IMG/VR virus record: IMGVR_UViG_3300030430_003357
Coordinates: 1-22,362 of that record
Source: a virus
Length of the DNA: 22,362 nt
Reading direction: 5' to 3' (one strand)
Positions 15,565-22,362 of this stretch are shown here, one piece after another. Every line of letters begins with the position of its first letter. Position 1 is the stretch's first letter. The notes below the pieces were generated by a model. That model made no database searches. It was given only the letters and a program-made list of their open reading frames with translations, and had not been told where the DNA came from. Both the position numbers and the translations under genes were made by a program.

Positions 15565-17462
15565 TAGTAATCAGAACCACTAATTGAGGTTGATGTAGTT
15601 GTACCTGTTGCAACAACTGTACTTGATGATAGACCGAATGTGGGAACAGCATTATCTGTTAGGATTGTTGTAGTTGTCCCTTGTGTTACAACCTCACTTC
15701 CCCCTGCAGCAGATGTTACAACACCAGTTGAATTATCTACCGTTGTAACAGAAGAACCAGATACCAAAATAATCTGGTTTCTAACTCCAAATATGTTTTT
15801 ATTTTCTGGTGTAACAAATACAGATATTGATGTTCCGCTATAGGATGTAATTAGCGTATTGTAAATAGTTAAAATACCTTTTGAATAATCTATCTTACCA
15901 AAATTACTGTCTCTATAAACTCTTTCATTATTTACTATAGAATATATTCTTAGAGTACCTTTACCATCCTCATCAATATATACTTCATTACCGTCAACAA
16001 CAAATTTAGATGACGATACATTACCTAGATGACCCGAATGTGGATTACTCAAAACATTATTATATTCTAACTCATAAGTATTTGTAGAAGTTGTTATGGG
16101 TACAAATCTTTTTTCGATAGTAAAAGAAAGGTCTGAAGTAACAAAACTCGTATCAGCCTTTTTAACACTATCAGAAAGAACAGAAGAATAAAACTTATTT
16201 GAGAATACACCGAGGTTATTACTTTCAAAAGAAGAGATTGCATTTTGAATTTTTGTGTTTAACTCTGAAGCTGATAACGAAGTAAGTTGAGGATTGTATC
16301 TCACATTAATTTTTGGATTGACATAGAGATAGGTTGCATCAACAAAGTCAACATCAATACTAACTACATTTCTTGTTTTCAAAGATGTTTTAAGAGTTTG
16401 TTTTCTACTAGACGAAATTACTGAGCCAACTTTAGGTTTAACAGAAATATATACTTTTCCATATACTGGAGGATTATTCTCTTCTCCACCCCACACACTG
16501 ATGGCTTGAATATCACCATTCTCTGATAGGATTATATTTTTATAATCATTAGAAGTAACTAAACGGTCTTGTGCTTGAAATTTAAAAGGAGCATTATATT
16601 TTATAGAAGATATACTTTCTAATTCAGCTCCACCAGATGCGGCTGTATTTGATGTAACAGAGAAACTACCTGAGAATGTATTAGCACCATTTACTACAGA
16701 CCCGTCTGCAACTCTATAATCAATTATTACAATATTTCCATTCTTAGGTTTCTTTCCATATACATTATCACCAAAGTATACTTCAAACTTACTATCCTCA
16801 TTTTCCTGTAGGAAGTAAACGGTAGAAACACTATTAACACTTGAAAAGTCCGATACAGTGGACCAAGTTGTGAGTGTAGTATTAGAACTTGACTCTTGTG
16901 TCCGAACTGTTAGACTAGTTGTGTCTACATTTGGATTGGGTAGAATATAACGAGTAGGAGTTGATGAACTAACCGTAAATCTTTGTTGTAGTGGTTCACC
17001 CTGTGTAATGTTGAGAGTTCCAGTAAAAGTTCCATTTGATTGTAATGTTAGAGATGTGGCCTCAGGAGTAACAAAAGTATAGTTGACACCATCAATACTG
17101 GTTGTGAATTTAGTATTGGCAGCAATAGTGTAAAAAGAAGGAGAACCGGCTGGGTCCACAGATACATTCAACACGGCCTTGGCTCCGCGTGCTGAACGTG
17201 GAACATAATTTAATTGTTTAGCACGGGATACTACACTATTTCTAAGTTGTGCAGAATCAAGGAACATCTCGTTACCAACCATATTCAGATAGAATGCATT
17301 ATAATATGTGTTATATGATAACAAGTCTAGTAATATAGACATAGTTGAACTATCAAAATCATAATCTGAAAATTCGTTTTGGTCAGATAAGAAAGACTTT
17401 AGATTTGTCTTAATCTGATCGAAGTTGATATCTGAAACTCTGATTACATTATTGGCTGGCAT
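15564..17462 (-). CDS. 6: Baseplate wedge subunit gp6
   Basis: Homologue of T4 gp6 (gpJ-like), the wedge protein that forms the inner ring of the baseplate and drives the dome-to-star change on contraction. The N-terminal signature is clear: a short helix, then FSDYDFDSSTMSILLDLLSY (residues 31-50), NTYYNAFYLNMVGNEMFLDS (51-70) and RNSVVSRAKQLNYVPRSARG (74-93), typical of the gp6/gpJ family. The middle includes VYFLQENEDSKFEVYFGDNV followed by YGKKPKNG, the usual GD-x-x-G region, and later AVDGSVVNG-type and KVYISVKP segments. It is 632 aa against about 660 aa in T4, so full length. The ATG overlaps the gp25 stop and the stop overlaps the next ATG, both as TAATG. The C-terminal 70 residues are Ser/Thr/Val-rich low-complexity sequence. 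Confidence 0.95.
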   Translation of the reverse strand: MPANNVIRVSDINFDQIKTNLKSFLSDQNEFSDYDFDSSTMSILLDLLSYNTYYNAFYLNMVGNEMFLDSAQLRNSVVSRAKQLNYVPRSARGAKAVLNVSVDPAGSPSFYTIAANTKFTTSIDGVNYTFVTPEATSLTLQSNGTFTGTLNITQGEPLQQRFTVSSSTPTRYILPNPNVDTTSLTVRTQESSSNTTLTTWSTVSDFSSVNSVSTVYFLQENEDSKFEVYFGDNVYGKKPKNGNIVIIDYRVADGSVVNGANTFSGSFSVTSNTAASGGAELESISSIKYNAPFKFQAQDRLVTSNDYKNIILSENGDIQAISVWGGEENNPPVYGKVYISVKPKVGSVISSSRKQTLKTSLKTRNVVSIDVDFVDATYLYVNPKINVRYNPQLTSLSASELNTKIQNAISSFESNNLGVFSNKFYSSVLSDSVKKADTSFVTSDLSFTIEKRFVPITTSTNTYELEYNNVLSNPHSGHLGNVSSSKFVVDGNEVYIDEDGKGTLRIYSIVNNERVYRDSNFGKIDYSKGILTIYNTLITSYSGTSISVFVTPENKNIFGVRNQIILVSGSSVTTVDNSTGVVTSAAGGSEVVTQGTTTTILTDNAVPTFGLSSSTVVATGTTTSTSISGSDY

Positions 17463-17884
17463 TATCGGACTCTTTCAATAGTAAAGTTTAATCTGGTTTG
17501 TTGTAACTGATTCTTTGGTCTAAAAATAATATTAACAATCAACTCATTTCTATCATCATTTTGATTAATGTCAACATCTAAAAGGTCCACTCTTGGCTCA
17601 TAAACTTCAATGGCATCCTTGACCGATTTTTCAATACTCACCTTAGTAATCGGAGAAAAGTTTTCAAAAAGATATGATGTTATATTTCCACCGAAAAATG
17701 GATTATAAAATCTTTCATAATTGTTTGTCAAAATCAAATTTCTAACAGCTCTCTTAATAGCTTCTTCATTTGTCAAAACAGATAATTTTTTTGTCACAGG
17801 ATGAGTAGTAAAACTTAAACCAAGGTCTTTGAATATGACCTCGTTTGTCTTAGGGTTTACTGCACCTGATTTATAAGCTGGCAT
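17462..17884 (-). CDS. 25: Baseplate wedge subunit gp25
   Basis: Homologue of T4 gp25 (GPW/gp25 family), which joins wedge and hub and templates sheath assembly. The family core is visible: NEEAIKRAVRNLILTNNYER (residues 39-58), FYNPFFGGNITSYLFENF (59-76) and the diagnostic EPR triplet at 96-98 within VYEPRVDLLDV, followed by a beta hairpin with NELIVNIIFRPKNQ. At 140 aa it is close to T4 gp25 (132 aa). Older databases call this family lysozyme-like; no catalytic site is seen and the role is structural. It is preceded by an exact TATAAATA late box and a weak AAAGAG ribosome site, and it couples to gp6 through TAATG, so it probably opens the wedge transcription unit. Confidence 0.96.
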   Translation of the reverse strand: MPAYKSGAVNPKTNEVIFKDLGLSFTTHPVTKKLSVLTNEEAIKRAVRNLILTNNYERFYNPFFGGNITSYLFENFSPITKVSIEKSVKDAIEVYEPRVDLLDVDINQNDDRNELIVNIIFRPKNQLQQTRLNFTIERVR

Positions 17885-17906
17885 GATAGTTACTCTTTTT
17901 ATTTTT

Positions 17907-17914
17907 TATTTATA
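17907..17914 (-). promoter_or_regulatory. T4-type late promoter box TATAAATA before gp25
   Basis: The minus strand has an exact TATAAATA beginning 30 nt before the gp25 ATG, in the only intergenic gap (31 nt) between the hub genes and the wedge genes. The predicted transcription start near 17901 would leave a leader of about 17 nt, very A-rich with a weak AAAGAG ribosome site. This matches recognition by a T4 gp55-type late sigma factor. Confidence 0.7.
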
Positions 17915-17915
17915 A

Positions 17916-18161
17916 TTAAAATCTGAAAATATCTTCTACAGACCTATACTTTGGTTTCTTTTGAATCTCAGCCATTTCAATATCTGCTATGATTGCATCA
18001 ATATTTTCTTTCCAGTAATTTAAAAATTTGTTTACTCTAGGATATCTTGGGTTGTAGTCCTCAGTCTGCCATGCAAACTCTTGAATTAAATTACGATAGT
18101 CTGGTCTATAGTAAAAAACTCGTAGAGAAACTAAGACCTTTCTTTTAGAAAGCAAATACAT
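17916..18161 (-). CDS. Small basic protein between PAAR and gp25, unknown (81 aa)
   Basis: I place the start at the ATG at 18161 (MYLLSKRKVLVSLRVFYYRP). An AAGGGAG Shine-Dalgarno sequence sits five nucleotides upstream, whereas the ATG at 18200, which would add 13 residues, lies deeper in the PAAR gene without such a site. The start overlaps the PAAR stop by 17 nt. The protein is aromatic- and charge-rich: FYYRPDYRNLIQEFAWQ (16-32), DYNPRYPRVNKFLNYW (35-50), then a long helix (51-69) and the end KPKYRSVEDIFRF. No membrane segment or catalytic motif is seen. The position between the spike tip and the first wedge gene suggests an assembly or hub-associated factor. I do not recognise the family. 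Confidence 0.75.
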   Translation of the reverse strand: MYLLSKRKVLVSLRVFYYRPDYRNLIQEFAWQTEDYNPRYPRVNKFLNYWKENIDAIIADIEMAEIQKKPKYRSVEDIFRF

Positions 18162-18426
18162 CTGGACTCCCTTCTGATGCTCCGGAAGCTCCACCAACAT
18201 GACCTAAATTATCCAGTCCCGCTGTGCTTCCGTTTACTACCATTTCTAAACCATTAATAAAAACAGTACCAGGGTTTATAGATGCATTTAACGCACCACC
18301 ACCGTGAGTGTTTAAATCACCCTGAACAGATATTAGTTTACCATTTGCAAAAACATTTGATTGACCTGAGACAATTGTTTTTGCTCCACAAGACCTACTG
18401 TCTCCATCTCTGTGTACTCCTGGCAT
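18145..18426 (-). CDS. PAAR-type spike tip protein
   Basis: A 93-aa protein of the PAAR family, the sharp cone that caps the gp5 (VgrG-like) spike and binds a metal ion to help pierce the outer membrane; T4 gp5.4 is the counterpart. It begins MPGVHRDGDSRSCGAKTIVS, the typical PAAR opening, followed by repeated Gly-bounded hairpins (NVFANGKLISVQGDLNTHGG, then PGTVFINGLEMVVNG). Plausible metal ligands are His5, Cys13, His41 and His76, fitting the three-His/one-Cys pattern known for T4 gp5.4. The C-terminal tail (GASGASEGSPDVFAF) is short, so no toxin-like extension is fused. The start overlaps the stop of the 298-aa gene as TAATG. Confidence 0.92.
   Translation of the reverse strand: MPGVHRDGDSRSCGAKTIVSGQSNVFANGKLISVQGDLNTHGGGALNASINPGTVFINGLEMVVNGSTAGLDNLGHVGGASGASEGSPDVFAF
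18167..18173 (-). promoter_or_regulatory. Ribosome binding site that fixes the start of the 81-aa gene
   Basis: The minus strand reads AAGGGAG five nucleotides before the ATG at 18161 and lies within the PAAR coding sequence. It favours this start over the upstream in-frame ATG at 18200. Confidence 0.65.
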
Positions 18427-19322
18427 TAACCCATATCCTCTGGTTGGTCTACATCTTCATATACAGCCCCGGGGATTGGTTCACCAAGAGAATCAAAACT
18501 TGCTTTTAAACTTGCCTCTTGTTGTAACATAAACTCATCACTTGGTCCTGCGGCTTTGGCTGCAAGTAATGTGGCTTTAGCTTCATCAATATTACTTATC
18601 ATTAGTGGACTACTACCGACTGGTAATTTCTGTGTAAATGTACCCATCTTAGAAGTTGCTGTGGTCAGTTCAGCTGACATACTTTTAACATTTTCTACTG
18701 GTAAAATATTTGTTATATCTTTAGCCTTACCTAATGTTTGGGGAGCTTGTATGGAACTAAAAGACTCAACTTTACTTTTAATATCAATATTTGTAATGTT
18801 ACTTATCATGGGTAATTTTTTCTGTAATACTGAAGAAGCTTTCTTGGTTGTAGAAATCAACTCTTTTACATTTGTAGTTGGTGGAATAGGTGGAACGCCC
18901 TTTTTAATTATTTCACCAGCCTTACTAACAATCACATTTGGAATTTGAGCACATATATTACTAGGTGATATTTGACCAGTTAAAATAGATGTAGCAAGTG
19001 CTTGTACATCTACTCCAGGAACATCTACATAGTTTTGTGAAATGGTAAGTAATTGTGCAGCAAACTGTTGAGGATTATCCTTGGCAGCAATAAGAGCACC
19101 CATATCACCGATCAAAGTTCTAGATGGTATCATGCCCTCTAAAGATGGTAATGCAGTGGTTAAAGCAGTAGAAACATCTTTAGCTAAATTTACCTTACTT
19201 TGTAGTGTGCTTAGATTAGTGGTTAGTCCACCGGCGCCGGCAGTCAATCCTGCTAGTTGACCTTTGATATTATCTTCAAGTTTTTTTAATGCCTGTAAAC
19301 CAATATCGGTGCTACAACTCAT
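18426..19322 (-). CDS. Spike- or hub-associated structural protein, unknown (298 aa)
   Basis: A 298-aa protein starting MSCSTDIGLQALKKLEDNIK with a strong TAGGAGAT ribosome site in the 9-nt gap after gp5. Residues 5-60 look like a helical hairpin with a Gly/Ala-rich turn (GLTAGAGGLTTNLSTLQSKV). Residues 65-130 are mixed and contain ISPSNICAQIPNV. Residues 143-149 are a proline hinge (VPPIPPT). Residues 150-275 are again helical with many Ser, Lys and Thr, and the end is acidic (YEDVDQPEDMG). There are two cysteines (3 and 124), no signal peptide and no clear membrane helix. It sits exactly between the gp5-like spike and the PAAR tip, coupled to PAAR by TAATG, so it is probably a virion or spike-assembly protein. 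No lysozyme catalytic motif is apparent. Confidence 0.8.
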   Translation of the reverse strand: MSCSTDIGLQALKKLEDNIKGQLAGLTAGAGGLTTNLSTLQSKVNLAKDVSTALTTALPSLEGMIPSRTLIGDMGALIAAKDNPQQFAAQLLTISQNYVDVPGVDVQALATSILTGQISPSNICAQIPNVIVSKAGEIIKKGVPPIPPTTNVKELISTTKKASSVLQKKLPMISNITNIDIKSKVESFSSIQAPQTLGKAKDITNILPVENVKSMSAELTTATSKMGTFTQKLPVGSSPLMISNIDEAKATLLAAKAAGPSDEFMLQQEASLKASFDSLGEPIPGAVYEDVDQPEDMG

Positions 19323-19331
19323 TTAAATCTC

Positions 19332-20687
19332 CTATGCCGGATTTAGATCAATCTTACCACCAGACTTGACAGTAACATCACTTCCGGTTGACTCGATATC
19401 CATAGCTGAAGTTGATACAAATTTTGCAGATGATGCTGCTCCAATATCGATATTACTGGCTGTACCCACTGACATATTACCACCAGATACAGATGTTAAT
19501 GTACCAGTGATTTGTTCTGCTTGATTACCAGAAACGATACTAACATTATTAGCGTTAATAGTAGAATTAAAATTATTCTGTATTTTTTGTGTGTGATTTT
19601 GTTGAACTTGTTCATCTCTGTTACCACCAACACGTTCAAATTTATTACCCTCAATATTAGTCGATTGGTCCGTTACAACATCTTTGATATCACTGCCTTG
19701 AATTTTTGTAATACGATCTCCACGGACTGTCACATACTGGTCACCTTCTACTTCAATATATTGATCTCCTTGGACATACATTTTAGCATTTCCGGCAACA
19801 GTAACAGATAGATTTCCTTTAATATAAACATTTCTATTCTGTACTACAATCTCATAATCGTTACCCATAACCTTAGTTATTTTAGTTCCATCTTGTTGTG
19901 TCTCAACAAAAGAACCAGACTTATGATATTCATGAATACGTTCGGCCATAGGTGTGTCATCAACCTCAAAGACATGACCACTCTCTGAAACATGTACATG
20001 ATTTAATGGATATGTTGATGCTGCACCAGACTCATATGTGCCATCAATCTCTCCTCCATATCTTGGATTAGGTTCATTCCAAGTAGGGACTTGACCATCT
20101 GAAGTAACATAATCTGCAGTGCCTTTATCATCAGCCCCAGTAACGGATGGTGCTACAGCTGTAGGAACAGGACCAAGTGCAGCTCGTCCAGCAATTTTGG
20201 TTTCATAATGTGTGTCTCGTGTAGGACGGTCAGCTAATTTTGTAGGGAGAATACCATCATTAACATTCAAGTTTGCTTCCTGTTCACCTCTAGCTGGACG
20301 AGGTAAATCAGGTTCATCTATTAAATCTGGATAGATACCATTGAATCCTAGTTTTTGGTCCGGGGCCTCAGTTGGTATACCAGATACAGAACCCATAATC
20401 ATAGGCTGTTGAGCATCTTCCCCATCAAGGAAAAAACCAATAACCCATGACCCTTCTACTAATCCAGTCGCAGACCTACCAATACCACTGATAGCTGCAG
20501 ACGTAATTGGTTGCATACATTGGGCCCATGGTAATGATTTTGTAGGCACTTTAGTTTTATCATTTGTATGCCAATTAAAACAACGAACTCGTACACGCCC
20601 CATCTTCAAAGGATCATTACGATCTTCTACAACTCCGAAAAACCAGATAAAGTTATAACCTAAAAACTCTTCTTTAAAATCAACCAT
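19332..20687 (-). CDS. 5: gp5-like baseplate hub/spike protein lacking a lysozyme domain
   Basis: Counterpart of the T4 gp5 spike. Residues 1-105 form the OB-fold domain, with WFFGVVEDRNDPLKMGRVRV (15-34), LPWAQCMQP (52-60) and GLVEGSWVIGFFLDGEDAQQ (75-94), the VgrG/gp5 pattern. Residues 106-205 are a linker rich in Pro and Asp. Residues 210-265 hold YPLNHVHVSESGHVFEVDDT and ERIHEYHKSGSF, typical of the region entering the spike in marine T4-like gp5 proteins. From about 265 a triple-stranded beta-helix is indicated by V-x-G-D/N repeats such as YVQGDQYIEVEGDQYVTVRG. At 451 aa it is shorter than T4 gp5 (575 aa), which has a lysozyme domain between OB fold and helix; here no such domain fits. 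The start overlaps the gp27-like stop (TAATG). Confidence 0.9.
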   Translation of the reverse strand: MVDFKEEFLGYNFIWFFGVVEDRNDPLKMGRVRVRCFNWHTNDKTKVPTKSLPWAQCMQPITSAAISGIGRSATGLVEGSWVIGFFLDGEDAQQPMIMGSVSGIPTEAPDQKLGFNGIYPDLIDEPDLPRPARGEQEANLNVNDGILPTKLADRPTRDTHYETKIAGRAALGPVPTAVAPSVTGADDKGTADYVTSDGQVPTWNEPNPRYGGEIDGTYESGAASTYPLNHVHVSESGHVFEVDDTPMAERIHEYHKSGSFVETQQDGTKITKVMGNDYEIVVQNRNVYIKGNLSVTVAGNAKMYVQGDQYIEVEGDQYVTVRGDRITKIQGSDIKDVVTDQSTNIEGNKFERVGGNRDEQVQQNHTQKIQNNFNSTINANNVSIVSGNQAEQITGTLTSVSGGNMSVGTASNIDIGAASSAKFVSTSAMDIESTGSDVTVKSGGKIDLNPA

Positions 20688-22072
20688 TATTTTCTTCTTT
20701 CAATATTAGAACCAAAACCATTTTTAACAATTTCAACATTAGTATAGTAACTAGAATTACCAACATTAAAAACATGATTTAGAGATGTAATGATAAACTT
20801 AGACATGTCTCCATTTCCAAATAAAATATTTTCTCTATCTTCATTGTCACTTGAGTTTTGAGGAAAATGAAAATTGATATTCTGTCCTACTTTTAACTGA
20901 CTATTTCCAGGTAGAGCCAAGTGTAACTTTAGACCCTCTTGTAATTGAGACATTTTACTAATACGATTATTTAAGTACTTATATCTAGGACTTGGATATG
21001 CAGATACAGTATCCTTAACATTTTGTCCATAGAATATTTTATCTTTTAAATAGGAAACATCACTATATGTTTTACTAGAAATACTGGCTGTTAGATACCT
21101 GGAATGTGAAGACCCAGTGGCTTTACCATGAATAGAATCCTTAGTATTTAATTTACTTTTAACATTAGGCCCAGTGAACTTGACCTTATCATCTAAGTAA
21201 TTTAAACTTAAATCTTGATATCTTTTTAGTAAAGGATCTATGACAGAAACAGTATTATCGTACATACCATTATATTGTCTTTTTAAAACATCAAAGTTTT
21301 TCACTCTGTTTACCTGAGCAACTAGTTGATAGTCTTTTATCTCAACCTCACCAAACTTAGAGGCCTCAGTTGCCTCTCCTAGATAATAGTCTTCTACTGC
21401 CTCTTGTTCCATTAGAGAACTAATTGTTTTCAAATGAAAACCAGATACATCTTGATAATAGACAAAGTCAGACTCAGGATACTTTGCAGACCTAGAATGT
21501 TTAACACAATACTGAATTAGATCAAATGGTGTAGAAAAAGGAGATACAATGGTTAACTTACCTTCTGTTTCTTCTACTTCTAATACAGTTTGTCCCAAAA
21601 AAGATTTATTTTCAGATGAATATGTTCTATCTGATTTTAAGAAATATTCATCATGTATCGCCTTTACAATATAAGAAGCTGGTAATCCAACATAACTTTT
21701 ATCAACACTTGATGTATTGTTAACAATGGCCTCCGGAGAAACCAGATTGATAATGAACATAGATTTAGGCTGAGCGTTTAATGCACTCGATTTAACATCC
21801 TCAATTTTATATGAGGCAAACTTATATTTTAATCTACGACTCTCACCAGCTGATTTAAATGATATCTCAATAAGTTCTTCACCAATGATTGGTAATCTTT
21901 CCAGGATACCATTAGTGTCATCCATAACCAAATAACCACTAAGGTAATGAGAAAATAAGTTTTCAAATATACTAAACTCTAAAACTAGGTTTGTAATATC
22001 TAAAGACTTACTTTCAAAGTTAGTCAATATTATCTGGTCTATATCAATAGTTTTTGAAATAGCTTGTGACAT
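20687..22072 (-). CDS. gp27-like baseplate hub protein
   Basis: A 461-aa protein placed directly before the gp5-like spike, where the hub ring protein belongs. The N-terminal domain (residues 8-75: DIDQIILTNFESKSLDITNL, then EFSIFENLFSHYLSGYLVM and LPIIGEELIEISFK) is the typical first barrel of the gp27/gpD/VgrG hub family. Later parts include SYIVKAIHDEYF (near 130), PFSTPFDLIQYCVKHSRSAK (near 178), DVSGFHLKTISSLMEQE (near 208) and, near the C-terminus, LALPGNSQLKVGQNINFHFP and NVEIVKNG. T4 gp27 is 391 aa, so this is somewhat longer. It would form the trimeric ring joining the tail tube to the spike. Both start and stop are TAATG overlaps. I assign the family by pattern and context, so the gene symbol is withheld. 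Confidence 0.82.
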   Translation of the reverse strand: MSQAISKTIDIDQIILTNFESKSLDITNLVLEFSIFENLFSHYLSGYLVMDDTNGILERLPIIGEELIEISFKSAGESRRLKYKFASYKIEDVKSSALNAQPKSMFIINLVSPEAIVNNTSSVDKSYVGLPASYIVKAIHDEYFLKSDRTYSSENKSFLGQTVLEVEETEGKLTIVSPFSTPFDLIQYCVKHSRSAKYPESDFVYYQDVSGFHLKTISSLMEQEAVEDYYLGEATEASKFGEVEIKDYQLVAQVNRVKNFDVLKRQYNGMYDNTVSVIDPLLKRYQDLSLNYLDDKVKFTGPNVKSKLNTKDSIHGKATGSSHSRYLTASISSKTYSDVSYLKDKIFYGQNVKDTVSAYPSPRYKYLNNRISKMSQLQEGLKLHLALPGNSQLKVGQNINFHFPQNSSDNEDRENILFGNGDMSKFIITSLNHVFNVGNSSYYTNVEIVKNGFGSNIERRK

Positions 22073-22362
22073 TAGAAAATATCTTCAATCCTGTTTAGGA
22101 GTCTACTGACTTGTTGAGGGTCAACTATTTTAATCTGTCTTTTTTGGTCATTTAATTCAATCTCATATTGATACTTATCAATTGACTCTCTTTCATTAAC
22201 TCCTAATGAATTGTAAGTGGTTTCATCAACCACGAGAGTTCTTCTTGGAACAATTGTTCCATCAAATAATACAGACTTTTCATTCAATATTTTTCTATAT
22301 TCGTGGACTGTAGCTTGAGCTGCAGGTATACTTCCGTATTTACTACGTATGAAATCTTCTAA
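22072..22362 (-). CDS. Unknown protein, 5' end beyond the window (C-terminal 96 aa)
   Basis: The frame is open from the right edge to the TAA at 22072, so a TTG at 22287 need not be the start. Twenty-five further codons lie upstream (LEDFIRSKYGSIPAAQATVH, then EYRKIL) and run off the window. The visible part continues SVLFDGTIVPRRTLVVDETT and ends QVSRLLNRIEDIF. It is charged, mixed helix/strand, and has no membrane segment or recognisable catalytic motif. Its stop overlaps the gp27-like start as TAATG, so it is coupled with the hub genes and may be a baseplate hub or assembly protein, but no family is recognised. Confidence 0.7.
   Translation of the reverse strand, partial: LEDFIRSKYGSIPAAQATVHEYRKILNEKSVLFDGTIVPRRTLVVDETTYNSLGVNERESIDKYQYEIELNDQKRQIKIVDPQQVSRLLNRIEDIF

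Noticed and set aside
17462-17884. gp25 as an active lysozyme
   Set aside because: The family name is historical; the EPR-containing structural core is present and no catalytic lysozyme motif is seen.
18282-18509. Plus-strand 75-aa His/Leu-rich frame
   Set aside because: Antisense to PAAR and the end of the 298-aa gene, both of which are well supported.
22072-22287. TTG start at 22287 as the beginning of the right-edge gene
   Set aside because: The same frame stays open for 25 more codons to the window edge, so the gene is simply truncated.

Overview
This window is a compact, AT-rich block of phage structural genes, all on the minus strand, so transcription runs from high to low coordinates. 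It reads as the baseplate and tail-fibre module of a T4-like myovirus. Three proteins match T4 baseplate families well (gp25, gp6, gp8). Two more are hub proteins of gp27 and gp5 type, and a PAAR spike-tip protein sits next to them. The low GC, the DUF4815-like giant structural protein, the fibre style and the merged hub-wedge gene order resemble marine T4-like phages (cyanophages or pelagiphages). The sequence itself does not identify the host.

Layout in transcription order. At the right edge is a truncated unknown gene (22362-22072). The central hub and spike follow: a gp27-like hub protein, a gp5-like OB-fold/beta-helix spike that lacks the T4 lysozyme domain, an unknown 298-aa protein, a PAAR tip protein and an unknown 81-aa protein. 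The wedge genes come next: gp25, gp6 and a 618-aa wedge protein in the position of gp7. Two consecutive fibre-like genes (552 and 690 aa) both begin with a gp9/gp10-type N-terminal module; the second appears to end in a Peptidase_G2-like autoprocessing domain. After them come gp8, a 2073-aa DUF4815-like virion protein, a 67-aa coiled-coil protein, a 409-aa fibre with a long GxxT tetrapeptide repeat, a 48-aa ORF, a 120-aa small structural-type protein and, at the left edge, the start of a glycine-rich protein.

The genes probably work as one assembly. gp27, gp5 and PAAR form the membrane-piercing hub; gp25, gp6, the gp7-position protein and gp8 form the wedges; the gp9/gp10-headed proteins and the downstream fibres provide peripheral attachment and receptor binding. 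Packing is tight: five junctions are TAATG stop/start overlaps, and several others overlap or are separated by about 10-20 nt. The only gaps of about 30-45 nt carry TATAAATA-like boxes matching the T4 late promoter (two exact, one with one mismatch). They lie upstream of gp25, the 552-aa gene and the 690-aa gene. No stretch over 300 nt lacks a gene. I saw no tRNA, rRNA, CRISPR array, insertion sequence or convincing terminator.
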